64,000 bases of DNA from assembly GCA_027422505.1 (NCBI GenBank), contig JAPQWV010001075.1, positions 1 to 64,000 of the forward strand, written 5' to 3'. This stretch comes from Craterostigma plantagineum (taxonomy: Eukaryota; Streptophyta; Magnoliopsida; Lamiales; Linderniaceae). Made by a program: the position numbers and the translations under genes. Of this stretch, positions 49,728 through 60,876 are shown one piece after another; within the stretch, counting starts at the first letter, position 1, and the number at the start of each line of letters is the position of its first letter. A model generated the notes under the pieces. That model worked only from the letters and a program-made list of their open reading frames with translations, was not told the DNA's origin and ran no database searches.

Positions 49728-50714
49728 TTTAATTTTCTTTTAGTTTTTGTTGGTTGGATATTTTGATCGTTCACGTGTTTTTAGGGATTTGAATTTTTAA
49801 TATTGATTAAAATATTTGGCTTTTAAAATTTCAGTTTCGAAAAGTTTTTTGGCTTAATAAGGTTTGATTAAAAAATTTTAGAGTAATACCAAAAGCTTTT
49901 TTTATAATGTGCCAACAGAAGGTTACTGTTTTCGACTGTTAGTTTCTCGCTCACGAATTTTTCTCGATCATGTGCAGCTTTTAGTTATTGATTTTAAGTA
50001 CTGAAAATATGTCGTTTTGGAATAGCTTTACGAGAAGTACAAATTTTCATTGCTATGGGTCCGTTACTTCTATGGATTAGGCAGGATAATGTAAAGTTAT
50101 CCTATGTTATACTGTTCGGTACAAATAAAATACAATTATTAAAGCCCGCGACAAGACATCGGCCGGTATTATTATACCGACACCCGTTAAAATTGTCCAG
50201 TGGGATGAGGCAGGATATTTAATCAACTATTATAATACGAAAAGACTTAAATACCTCATTCCACCATATCATAAAATCATTTTATTTCATGTGATTTATA
50301 TGATAAATTAAATAAACAACACCAATTTATTCTTTGTTTCATGACGATTAATTTGATATGCATATGTTATACTTTTCGATATTAATAAAACAAAAATATT
50401 TGTAAAGTATGTATTGTAGAATTAAAGGTTAATTTTGTAATTTTAAAAATAATACTGAAGTTACTCAGAAACTACACTGCAAAGTGAACAACTGATTTGG
50501 ATAACCTTACCATAAATAATCCAAAGACAATTTCATCATACGATTTCCAATGTGTAAAGGTGAACGCAGCCTATATGAAAGAGAAAGTTTTTCGATGATT
50601 AATAAAATTCGGATGCTTTATGAGAGAGAAAAGTATTTGATGACTTACCAAATCAATTTTGCGAAAAAATCCTATTGCTGAGAGTATTTTCTATCGTACT
50701 AACGATGTACAATG

Positions 50715-51430
50715 ATATCTCTCTTAAAAATTCTCTTTCTACGAACCCTACCTCTCAACAAGCGACGCCTCCAACAGTAACACTTCCTCCCCCTCCTCCT
50801 AGCGGAGGTTGGGGAGCCCCTCTCTTCTTTGTTTTTCTGTGTTGTAAAATAAGAACGTGGGTGCCAGCACCTTCACCCACCTCGCCGTCACCACCATCTG
50901 GGGGGCTTGGAGCTCGGATGGCGGCTTGGCCAAGGGAGGAGCTGAGGAAGGAGGCTTGGGCTGTCAGCGTTGCCATCATTCGCCGCGCCATCGTCTTCTA
51001 CCACCGCTGACCTCTCCTCCCTCTGCTCGACCACCTACCTCGTCGCCTTTCTCCTTCGCCGTTCGATCTTCCGGCCGCCGAGTAGCCGCCTGCCGCTGCC
51101 CCCTCTTCGCCCGGCCATTTTGGGTCGTTGCGTGTTCTCCTCGGGGGAGTTTCTCCTTTTGGAGTTTTCTCCCCTTCGTAGGAGTTTTTTTTCTCCCCTT
51201 CGTGGGAGTCTTCCCTCCCTCGTGGGAGTGTTTCTTCTCCCCTTGTGGGAGTTCCCTTCGGGGCTTTCTTTTCCTTCTTTTGGGACTTGAGAACGGACAT
51301 CTATGCTATCACCGGTGTTGTACGCAATTGAAATAATCGAATATGTTGTAATATTTTGATTGTTGCTCTATTGTAATTGTTGTCCATTTGGATTTATGAA
51401 ATGAAATCCTCATTCTCAAAAAAAAAAAAA
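50715..51430 (+). mobile_element. Poly(A)-tailed non-LTR retroinsert (truncated LINE/SINE-like)
   Basis: A GC-rich 0.7-kb segment ends in AATCCTCATTCTC plus 13 A residues. It is flanked by near-identical direct repeats ACGATGTACAATG (50702-50714) and ACGATGTGACAATG (51431-51444), one indel apart, as expected from target-primed reverse transcription. It contains a run of CTCCCCTTCGTGGGAGT-like units at about 51165-51260. No reverse transcriptase is encoded, so it is a SINE, a 5'-truncated LINE tail or a processed transcript. Confidence 0.7.
51165..51262 (+). repeat. Short tandem units inside the retroinsert
   Basis: Four imperfect copies of a unit resembling TTCTCCCCTTCGTGGGAGT, about 20-26 bases each. 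Each unit has self-complementary CTCCC/GGGAG ends and could form small hairpins in RNA. Confidence 0.6.
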
Positions 51431-52373
51431 ACGATGTGACAATGTGAGATGCAATGATTATATAATGTTGATATTGCAAAGTGTAGAAGTTAGAAATGGA
51501 CAAGAATTTCGATCCAATAAGCAATTGAGCGAGTATTCAACAGCATTGATATTTTGACTTTTCAAAGCTTTCAAAAAAATGGTTTTCGATGATGTGACAG
51601 ATTACAAAGTCTTGTCATTTTGCACGGGAGTTTTTCGATCATAAAGAATTATTCAAAAGCACATAATTGAAAGTTAAAACTTCACTTTGCGATGGACAGC
51701 TATTTGCGATCGCTAATTATTTTCGATCGTAAAAGAGATCTAATCAATTTCTCGATTGATAACTATTTTCAAACAGTAGTATCAAAAATATTTTACTGAA
51801 GCTTACGACACTTGCAGAAAATCAATCAAACACAATTAATAAAGCAGATTAACATGTGTTATTGATCGAAATCCTAGAATAAGAGTTCTAACACAGAATC
51901 AAACCGGAAGACAGCAAAATATATCAAATTTTCAGAAATCGTATGAATTTCACGAAGAACACAATTTTTTACAAATCCGATCGAAAACAGCAAATTAGTT
52001 TACCGAAGTCTGGGTAATTGATCGAAATCATGAAATTGACAAGAACAAACACTCAATTCAACATAATCAAAGCAAAATCAGTCCAATTTTTGGAAAATCA
52101 GAATGAACTCGCGAAGAACAATTTCGATCCAATCTTCAAAATTCGTAAAAATTTGTGGTTCGATCGAACGAAAACATGCTCAGATCAATTAGAAACATAT
52201 AATCGAACCTTAGTAACAGCAAAACATGCCAAATTATGGAAGAATAGATCGAATTTCAGTATGAACAGTCGTGCATGAATAGTGACTCGCGATGAACAGT
52301 AACTCGCGAAAGAAATTCCAGAAATTTCAGATTCGAAATTCAGTAAAATTAATTCAAATCCTAACACGCTCGG

Positions 52374-52386
52374 CTCTGATACCAAT
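52374..52386 (-). promoter_or_regulatory. tRNA-iMet primer-binding site of the minus-strand Copia
   Basis: The minus strand reads TGGTATCAGAGC, complementary to the 3' end of initiator methionine tRNA, as in most plant Copia elements. It follows ACAAT, the LTR end, so the 5' LTR lies at coordinates above 52386. Confidence 0.8.
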
Positions 52387-52545
52387 TGTTAGGTCCTATT
52401 TTTTCCAACCTAGATCGAATCTTATCTTATATATAAATAGAAATGTAGGTTTGAGGGGAAAGGGACACGTGTCCATTCTAACTTAAGACAAATTAAAATT
52501 AAATAAAAATAATGGAAAAAAAAACCACCCTCAAAAGATTCTCTT
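52387..52545 (-). mobile_element. 5' LTR of the minus-strand Copia, outer end unclear
   Basis: Begins (plus view) TGTTAGGTCC next to the primer-binding site. A TATATATAAATAG run near 52430 may be its core promoter. I could not find the opposite LTR end. Confidence 0.4.
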
Positions 52546-53352
52546 CACGTCAATTTGAGTAGGGATTTTGTTAAAATAACTAATAATAAAATAATCGCCT
52601 CACCACTACCCGCACAATCTAAGGAAACTGCTTTCCTAAGTCACTTCGCCTTCTACCTGGCATTAGAAAAATTTTCTCATGGTGTAGAAGAAAATAAGTA
52701 TCGCAGGACCTGTAATGTCCCATTTCGTGGTAGCATGGTCGACAGACGAAGAGATCGAGCAGGCTTTCTAAGGAACAAATAGATGGATAGACGAACCCAG
52801 CTTCTTCCACGACCATCAATTGATTCAATATGCCATCACCTGAACCCCAGCTTGCATCAGGACATGACGAAATCTTCTTCCCAACTGCAAAGCCCTCTCT
52901 TCATGGGTAAGTTTTCGATTTAATTTCATTTGACAATTGGTTCATTTATCGTTCCTAAATGGTAGAAAAGGTCAAAAATTAGTAAGCTGATGTAAGTTGT
53001 ATGTAAGATTTCTGCATGATTGCCTAACATGCTACGTTGAGATATTATTTTACCTATGGATTACGCAACAACGAGACGAGGAGCTGATGGTTCGGTTCGC
53101 CAGTAAACGTCCCACATTCGTATCTGATTTATTATTTTAGCGATTTGTTTCTATGGACAGTAGTCAGCGTTGAAATCTTATCAGATGAAAGTTGTGCTTG
53201 CTTTTGATTCTATAATATAGAGAGCATAGCCTCTTAAATCACAAAGTCAAGTCGAGCTATATAGTTTAGCTACAGATGTTCATGTGTTGTGTTGTGGGAT
53301 CGTTTAATTATGTAAAATGATTGATTTGGGTGTTGCAATTACATGCTGACTC
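52546..53352. other. Unassigned DNA left of the palindrome
   Basis: No confident gene. A possible exon end with a GTAAGT-type donor occurs at about 52907, but its product is not recognisable. Confidence 0.3.
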
Positions 53353-53459
53353 CTTAGTGAGCTTAACAAGCATGAAGGACATGACAGGAGAATTTGGGTT
53401 GGCCATCATTAAGTTGACTAAGATGGAGAAGGAGCAGGTTACAAGCAGTTTACAAGCAC
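53353..53459 (+). pseudogene. Sorting nexin 2-like gene fragment
   Basis: One frame gives LSELNKHEG and, after one frame change, GEFGLAIIKLTKMEKEQV, closely resembling the start of the BAR region of plant SNX2 proteins (EFGLAFIKLTKFENEEAV type). Only one exon-sized piece is present, directly bordering the palindrome's left end. Confidence 0.4.
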
Positions 53460-53466
53460 GGATAAC

Positions 53467-54449
53467 TATGTAGATGATATATTTGTTATTTGGTGTTGGA
53501 CTATATTAATCAGATCGTATTATTCTTAAAAAATAATAATTAATTGCAAGCATATTTCCTGATTTATTACTTACGCGGAAGTAGTGAAGTGAAGGAAAAG
53601 TAGATTTAGGATATCATGTTAGGAGATGGCAAGATTTCATTCATACAAGATAAGAAATATTCTCATAACTCCAACTTTCCTCCTCCTTTAGAGGTTCAAA
53701 GCCATAATCAGCCGCACGAGATAAGAAAAAGAAAAAGAAAAATCAGACGATTATAGTAGAAAGCACTCCTTGTAATACTCCCTCCGTCCCCAACCTTTAT
53801 GGACATTTGGGAGTTGGCACGGGAATTAAGAAACTGAATACTTTAATAATATAGCATAACTAAAAGGTAAAAAAGTGCATATTTAACACGTTTTTTAAGA
53901 ATATTTAATATTATTATATTGATTGTTTGTGGTAGGTTTTTTGCTAAATAAGGAAATGTACAAAAGATGTGGGACGCCCGATTTAGTAAAATGTATAAAA
54001 TGGTTTGGGACGGAGGGGAGTAATAAATAACATGACATATATAGTTCTTTTCCTCGCAATAATCGTCGTCATTACCCAAACCATAAAATAATCTTTTCCT
54101 AAATATTAAGATAATCCGTCGCTTAATCACCTGTGATACGTACACTGTTTATTATAAATACACATACGTAATTCAACTTTTTAACACAAGATTACATCAC
54201 CATTATCCATTATTTCCACAAAGGCCACCTTGTACGTACATCATTGCAACACCACCTATGTCCCTCCAAATATATATTTATATATATATATATATAAAAG
54301 ATAAGAACTAATAACATCCAAGAAAACTGAGTGAGTTCTGCTAATAATCCTTCCGTAAAAAACCCGCGAATGAGCAGCTGCAGAAATAAAGAACGAAGAA
54401 GATGAAAAGGCATACATGTTTATTATCCATCATAGTCACTGGTTATTCT
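53467..54449. repeat. Left arm of a large palindrome
   Basis: It is the reverse complement of 54475-55213 at roughly 98-99% identity by eye, apart from a 245-bp MITE-plus-duplication inserted in this arm only. Differences are a few single-base changes such as 53525 T/C and short homopolymer indels. Confidence 0.95.
53778..54020. mobile_element. Stowaway MITE, copy 2, inside the left palindrome arm
   Basis: It begins CTCCCTCCGTCCCC and ends GGGACGGAGGGGAG, flanked by TA duplications at 53776-53777 and 54021-54022. The other palindrome arm has the unoccupied site with a single TA (near 54906). The internal sequence is the reverse complement of the copy at 5768-6009. Confidence 0.93.
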
Positions 54450-54474
54450 GCAGCTGATGAGTAATACCCTAATA
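54450..54474. other. 25-bp palindrome spacer
   Basis: The unique sequence GCAGCTGATGAGTAATACCC and five further bases separate the two arms; a transcript could fold back over this loop. Confidence 0.85.
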
Positions 54475-55213
54475 AGAATAACCAGTGACTATGATGGATA
54501 ATAAACATGTATGCCTTTTCATCTTCTTCGTTCTTTATTTCTGCAGCTGCTCATTCGCAGGTTTTTACGGAAGGATATTAGCAGAACTCACTCAGTTTTC
54601 TTGGATGTTATTAGTTCTTATCTTTTATATATATATATATATATAAATATATATTTGGAGGGACATAGGTGGTGTTGCAATGATGTACGTACAAGGTGGC
54701 CTTTGTGGAAATAATGGATAATGGTGATGTAATCTTGTGTTAAAAAGTTGAATTACGTATGTGTATTTATAATAAACAGTGTACGTATCACAGGTGATTA
54801 AGCGACGGATTATCTTAATATTTAGGGAAAAGATTATTTTATGGTTTGGGTAATGACGACGATTTATTGCGAGGAAAAGAACTATATATGTCATGTTATT
54901 TATTATTACAAGGAGTGCTTTCTACTATAATCGTCTGATTTTTCTTTTTCTTTTTCTTATCTCGTGCGGCTGATTATGGCTTTGAACCTCTAAAGGAGGA
55001 GGAAAGTTGGAGTTATGAGAATATTTCTTATCTTGTATGAATGAAATCTTGCCATCTCCTAACATGATATCTAAATCTACTTTTCCTTCACTTCACTACT
55101 TCCGCGTAAGTAATAAATCAGGAAATATGCTTGCAATTAATTATTATTTTTTGAGAATAATACGATCTGATTAATATAGTCCAACACCAAATAACAAATA
55201 TATCATCTACATA
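54475..55213. repeat. Right arm of a large palindrome
   Basis: 739 bp, reverse complement of the left arm without the MITE. On the plus strand an ORF at 54498-54650 begins MDNKHVCLFIFFVLYFCSCS, which looks like a signal peptide, and ends in a TA-microsatellite-coded YIYIYI. In the left arm the same ORF is frameshifted. I do not regard it as a proven gene. Confidence 0.95.
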
Positions 55214-56690
55214 TAAAACCCCAATATACTGAGATATTTGTATTACTCCTCTTAATAATAATAATAAGCTGTACGAATAAATCAACATAACACCATTCAT
55301 TCATCGATCTTGAGAACTCATCAGCTTGCATAACTTGTCAAACGCAGTCCTTATATGTAAACGTAGAAAAAGCTTGACTTGTTTGGAGAAAATGAAAAGG
55401 TAACGTCATATGGATATTACTTTCTTATATTTTTTTTTATGTATTTGTGAATGTCCACTTACATTAGTCTAAATCAGACAAGTCTCTCGACAAAAGTTTT
55501 TGTGCATGCGTGCATTGAGATTTATATAAATCTGAGTAAGCAACAACATTAATAATTATGTCTTCGACATGATGTTATTTGTTCTAACAATATGTGCAAG
55601 TTGTGTCCCCGCACTTCTCTTTTTTAAATCGCATCTACCGTAAATGTTTCTCTATTTAGCTTAAGATACCCTTTCTTGCCGTTAAACTTCTAGTTTTCTT
55701 AAGATGTAAGTCACCTTACAACATATTTAGTCAAATGATATATTAACCTACTAATATTATATATACAAGGAAAAACGAACAAAAAAATGGAAAATGAAAA
55801 GGCAAGACTAGTAGAGTTCCTACCAGGACAATGACAGGCCAAAATCATTACCAATCGACATATATGTTCTTAATCTAGGGTTTTCACGGTTTAACTAATC
55901 ATATTATAGATCATCGACACCGTTCTTCCGTTTTACTGAATAAATTAACAGTGATTTCAATTCCATTCAATATTGAACTTATCTATAGTTCGGTTTGATT
56001 AATATTCCAATTAAGTTGACTTAATCCTATTTGTGTATCTACGTGGCATGCTTCAATGGGAAAATTGAGAAAGGAGATCAAGCATTATCAATATGTCTCT
56101 CTAAGTCGATCAATGTCTTTCTCTTTTACTTTTATCTGTGATCTTTTGCTTGTCTGCGTGAAAGACGTTTTGATTATCATTTTAATTCCATAATTTCTTG
56201 ATGTCACATCTCCGTAGCTGTTCAACGAAAACTATTTTCCACTTACATGAATCCGATAATAATAATAGTAACAATGATTAGACGGAGATAGAGATACACA
56301 TACATATTCCTTTAACAACATACACAACATAGATCCAAATTACAGCAACAGAAAGGTTTCTGAATACCCATAACCATTTTCATCAATATAGTCGCTCTAA
56401 TAACTTTCTTAAAAATAAATGGACGACCAACTGCATGCATGTTCATTAAATTTCGCAAGTTATTGAAGTATACGAGGTGGTCAGGAAGTGAGTGACTAAT
56501 ATTAGTGTATTGAGATTCTAGCTGAAAGACGCAACCTCGGTTTTCGTCTGATTTATTAATTAATCTTCACCTTTAATGTTGTTTAATTACAAACGACATA
56601 CGAGGAAGCGTCTTTGACTTAAATATGATGAGATTATAAGTAAAATAGCGTCTATTTTTTATTATTTTTTTCTGTTATTATTTTTCTTAT
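55214..56690. other. AT-rich intergenic DNA
   Basis: Both strands were examined; no gene, RNA gene or recognisable transposon was found. Confidence 0.4.
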
Positions 56691-56699
56691 TTTAATTTT

Positions 56700-56808
56700 T
56701 TTTTTCTAAAGGGCGGGTCTTCATTTCGCAGGCCCGCCAGTAGGCGAGGCACGAGCCCGCCTCATCAGTGGCGGATGGACCGCCTCGCCAGCCCGTTTGA
56801 CAGCTCTA
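56700..56808. mobile_element. Fragment of hAT-like element (right end)
   Basis: GGGCGGGTCT through CCCGTTTGACAGCTCTA repeats the GC-rich right end of the element at 37161-37685. No left end was found. Confidence 0.45.
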
Positions 56809-57420
56809 TCATCAAGCAATAATTCTTCTTCATCATTGAATTCATTCTTAATATCACTATAATGTTCCGAGAAAGTTATCTACCATCTTTTACAGTATTT
56901 AATGTTATCCACATATTTTAAAACTTTAAAAATAGACAATATTATTTAAATTTGTCGAATTAAATATTTTATAAATTAATAACAAAATTAGTTACTTTCA
57001 CATGTACACATTTTATTAAAAGCACGAGCCCTGTATTTTTAGTTTTTATATATTATTGATTTGTCAATTCAAATTAAATAAAAAAGTATGTATTGCAATT
57101 TCAAACCTTAAACCCAATTTGGAAAAATAATTTTCTAAGTGTTAGACAAAATAAAAATCCGTTTCGAATTTGTTAGAGCGTTATTAGTTAGTTTTTCGAA
57201 ATTTAGGATTTGTTTATAAGTGTTATAACTTAAATTAGTTATAAAAAAGTTAAGACCCGTGCAATTGGGGTGTGAATAGTAGCACCCAAAGGTCCTTTTA
57301 GAATCGATTAATTAGGTTTAGCGACGTAGAAATTTTAAACCAATGTGATTCTGTTGATGGCTATCATGAATTATTCGATGATGATTCTCTTCTCGATGTA
57401 ACACCGTTTGCAACTCTATG
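56809..57420. other. AT-rich DNA upstream of the captured gene fragments
   Basis: No gene seen. The 5' end (TC) of the Helitron that terminates at 59091 may be here, but I could not place it. Confidence 0.3.
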
Positions 57421-57671
57421 AACAAAGCTACATTGCGAGATGAGATAAACAAAATGTTTCATAGCTTTTGATCACCCCCGCCAGATTCAGGCGCAGGGAA
57501 TTGAACACAGTGAGTGAGCCCTTTGCCCTATCGTGTCGTGGAAATATAGATTTGTTTAACTCTGTTGGGGTTTTGTCTGTAGTAAACAACAAGTGCGTCC
57601 GTTGTTCGGCTGGTGTTGGTTGTCTTCTAAGGAAAATACGATTACGTCTCTTTAAGGGCATCTTGGTACAG

Positions 57672-57780
57672 GTAGACGTAATCGCGATAAGACACGGAGA
57701 GGTTCACCGACGTCTACATCGTCTTCAAACCAATGGACGCCGATCTCAACCACATCGGAAACAAATCACCGTTAATAGGT
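57672..57780 (+). pseudogene. MAP kinase-like exon fragment
   Basis: After an AG acceptor the sequence reads, across one frame change, DVIAIRHGE then DVYIVFKPMDADLNHI. This matches the MAPK segment ENxIAIRD...DVYIVYELMDTDLHQI between subdomains IV and VI. No catalytic loop follows, so it is a captured fragment. Confidence 0.5.
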
Positions 57781-58513
57781 ATACTGTCGGGTGGGAATTT
57801 AATTACTTTCTCGCTCTTTGTGTGTTATGATTTGATCTGCGTATACTCAATATTCTTTTAAAAATGCCTTGCACTAAGACGACCTTGGCAGTCGGTGGAT
57901 GGATTTTATGACCGAGTACGTCATAACTCGATGGTATAGTATTATTGAGCGCCCGAGATGTTGGTTAATATTTTGATGTACAACGATGCTTATTCTCCTA
58001 TGATTACACAAACAGATTAAGGGTATTGTGCCCCGAATTCGTATTGTATCCAGTTTGATTTTATCGTCCGAAGTTAATTTGTATGCTTTAATTTATATAG
58101 AGTAAGCACAATCTATGTACTTCTCTTATTTTGAAATCCTTTATGAGTACTGACAATGGGGTGAGTCAGCTAATCCTCTGCATCTTTTGTTGAGCTTTTT
58201 TTTTTTTGCTAAATTCTTCTAATTTGCTAGTTCTAAATAAGCCTACCTTTGTGTCATTGGTACATATACTTAAGAAAAAAAGGAAATTAATCAACTTATT
58301 ATTGAGAAGTAAGCAATTTGATGCCTTATCATAGTGTCATTATTCTGTGGCCTTCTCACAGCAAATTTTATGATCTGTGTCGTTATAATTCATTGATCCA
58401 TTTTCTCTATCTTTACTGTGCAGACTACATTCACTATGATGCTCCTTCGAGTACTACAACAATGGGAACAGCAACTCGCCTACTGCGACGACTTACAATA
58501 ATGTTAGTGGCGT

Positions 58514-58650
58514 ATACACTATTTCTACAATCAAAGCATTGAGGACTTCTTCAGATCAAGAATCCAAATATTTACTCCGCTATCTTCAGAACGAACTCGG
58601 GGCCTACCATCTCCCTCAACCCCAACGTCGCCGTTTTGCTCGATGTAGAA
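58514..58650 (+). pseudogene. CYP74-like (allene oxide synthase/hydroperoxide lyase family) fragment
   Basis: IHYFYNQSIEDFFRSRIQ, then after a frame change IYSAIFRTNSGPTISLNPN and VAVLLD, follows the N-terminal CYP74 pattern RxDYFYNQGxxxFFxSRIxKYxSTVFRxN...PxVxAxLD. Only about 45 residues of the roughly 480 are present. The heme-binding region is absent. Confidence 0.6.
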
Positions 58651-58848
58651 GTAAATTTTTTGTAATTATTTTTATGATTGAGAAGTTCGATACCTTCTTT
58701 ATTTGTTGTTGTAATTATTGTCTTCTTGAACTCATTCTTACGATGCCTTAATATGTGACTAAATGATTAATCTTTCAGGTTGTTGCTTTCTTCTTTTTCT
58801 AACAACATGATAGTGTATGTTATTTAATGGCTGTTGGATTGGTTTCAG

Positions 58849-59012
58849 GTGTTTCTTCGAAGTATGGACAAAGCAGTACACAAAGTCTTTGTGCCAAGAG
58901 AGCACAGGATGACGTTCGACATCTTGCGATTCTCACCGGCATTGCTCTATCGCTGGGCGGGGAAGGGCGCACTGATTCTTTCAGAAAGTTATTCACCCTT
59001 CATTCTTTTGGT
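58849..59012 (+). pseudogene. Exon-like fragment of unknown origin
   Basis: An AG acceptor precedes an open stretch VFLRSMDKAVHKVFVPREHR MTFDILRFSPALLYRW. It is open for about 60 codons and ends near the Helitron 3' terminus. I do not recognise the source gene. Confidence 0.35.
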
Positions 59013-59091
59013 ATGTTCCGTGAATTTGCTGATAAAAACTTATAATAATTATAAATATTTAAACCCGTGCATTGCACGGGCAATAAACTAG

Positions 59092-59460
59092 TTACGAAGA
59101 ATCGGATAGTAAATCTGAAGAATTCAAACACTTACGTTTGAGATTTACCTACGTTGAAGTTCGAGAGAGAAACGACGTTGAAGAACACCTAGGCGCTAAA
59201 TCTTCTCTCTAAAATTTCCAATTCTTCAAATTGATCCGAAAACCATAGAAAGCGCACTCCTAATTTTCTTAGAGTTCACTTATATATACCACCTCGTGGT
59301 ATATTTACACAAGTAGTCCTACAAAATGACTAATTACAATTTAGCCCAAGACTACTAATTTGCATAGCAAGACTAAGACAACTCTATTAATTGAATACAA
59401 TTAAATAGTTCCAACACGAACTCTCCATGCATCGTAAAAATTAGTCAGAACTCCAAAGCA
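59092..59460 (-). mobile_element. LTR-like segment, minus orientation
   Basis: The minus strand shows a core-promoter-like GGTATATATAAG at about 59280-59292, a leader, and a sharp border with the Helitron at 59092. Structure resembles an LTR remnant interrupted by the Helitron, but termini were not found. Confidence 0.3.
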
Positions 59461-59479
59461 ATTTCGACAAAAATTATGC

Positions 59480-60450
59480 CTTTTTAAACAAACAACAGGA
59501 AGAGATAGCTATTCTTAATGAATCCTTGACCTTGTCTGAAACTAAAGAAAAGACTTTAGAAGATCTTCTAGAAAGCAAGGAAAAACAAATTAGCGATATG
59601 TGTAGAAGCTTGAAAGACAGCGAGGAAGAACATATAAATGTATTGTCTCAATACGAACTAATCACCAACGAACGTGTACGTCTATACAAGAAAGTCAAGG
59701 AATTAGAAGACATCAACACCAAAAGAGGTCAAAGTGAATGAACCATGTTCCTTAGCCAACCTAAAGATGTTGAATTCTATGATCCCCGCGAAGGATGGGA
59801 TTTGAATACACCACTAACCCTGAAACAGATAGAGGACTCTCTCTGTACAACATCAAGCGTTTTGGGTTAAGCATTGAACAGCTAATGCCCTTCGTAGGAT
59901 CAAGTGAGGTGACTGAATCTGACGAACAAAAACGGAGGAATAAAGAATGGGCTCAATCATGTGTAACTACGACAAACTCAATAATAGCTACAAAGAGATA
60001 ACGCTCTCTGATGATTACATGTCACCATTTGGACCCGAAGGCACTGACGAACAGGCTAAACCTATTTATTCATTTATCTATATTCCAAAGATTATATGCA
60101 AAATAGGTGCCTTGACAGCCTCTCTAGAGTCGGAAAAGAAAGCTCACGAAGAAGAGAGAACTATTTTGTTGAGCAAAATTTATACTCTTGAAAAATTTCC
60201 TGACGCTTACAAACCTTCCACCTCCCGTCCTGTTCCAGAATCCTCTACATGTAAATGCAAGCAAACTACAAAGAAAATACCTTTATCTCACACTAACTTT
60301 GTATCACATGTACCCACAGACAAAGGCGTGAGATCTAAGGAAGCGAAGAAGCTTCGACCTGGCTCAGCTAAGAAGACAACAGTCCCTGATAAGAAGAAGA
60401 GACCAGTCTCCAACCTTTCTTCTCATGTTTCAAAATCTTTGCATTTCCAA
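59480..60450 (+). pseudogene. Copia gag remnant
   Basis: Three overlapping-frame pieces: a coiled-coil part (LSETKEKTLEDLLESKEKQI, 59526-59738), a middle part (59795-60001) and a Lys-rich end (59947-60450) with AHEEERTILLSKIYTLEK. Frame changes separate them. A zinc knuckle was not seen. Confidence 0.5.
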
Positions 60451-60876
60451 TAGTGACTTCTTGTAATGTCGCAGAACGTGTTTCGTTATTTCATTTCCTA
60501 AAAAATCAAAATTCTGTCATGTAAACAATGATGTACTTTCCCATCCTCGTGACGGTCATTTCAGCAAAAGCGCTTCTACGTCACATAGCACTCGTTCTAA
60601 GGGCATATCTCCCACGCCGTCCAATCATACTATTAAATCTAAAGTAAAGAAACACAACCACCTCCAACACCAAGCCGAACAAGAAATTAAGTCAAAAACA
60701 GATTTGGATTCCGAAACCTCAACTGCATCCTGAAGGAAATCATCACGCTTGGATTCTTAAACCAATCCAACAAACGTAGCAAAAAATTAAATCTAGCAAC
60801 GAACAAGAAAAGCTACTACACCTGCTATCAAAAGGGGCCCATCTATAAATGGGTGCCAAAACTTACTTGATTCTTT

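Larger units (their letters stand above)
47560..52386 (-). mobile_element. Decayed SIRE/Maximus-like Ty1/Copia element, 5' half (gag and leader)
   Basis: On the minus strand a gag-type protein starts at 49727 (MDQDLKDLEQKLKLITKSLR), with the acidic SDEEVDTSSPK block, then a long coiled-coil region broken by many stops. The gag end near 48200-48040 has KIWVPKG and GPIRQWVPK, the pattern at the SIRE gag-pol junction. A few decayed codons matching the protease start follow near 47990. Integrase, RT and RNase H are absent, so the element is truncated. It is interrupted by a poly(A) retroinsert (50715-51430). Confidence 0.65.
57420..59091 (+). mobile_element. Helitron, 3' end defined, carrying captured gene fragments
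   Basis: The 3' terminus has the canonical hairpin CCCGTGC-ATT-GCACGGG (59064-59080), then 11 bases ending CTAG at 59091, followed by T: the classical Helitron 3' end and target. Upstream lie exon-like pieces of at least two unrelated genes in the same orientation, typical of Helitron capture. The 5' end is not resolved, so the start is a placeholder. No Rep/helicase is present; the element is non-autonomous. Confidence 0.6.

Noticed and set aside
50755..51336. Pro/Ser/Arg-rich ORFs of up to 159 codons in the retroinsert
   Set aside because: They come from GC-rich tandem units, occur on both strands and resemble no protein family.
53467..55213. Palindrome as a long-read fold-back artefact
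   Set aside because: One arm holds a MITE with target duplication and the other the clean empty site; an artefact would copy both arms alike.
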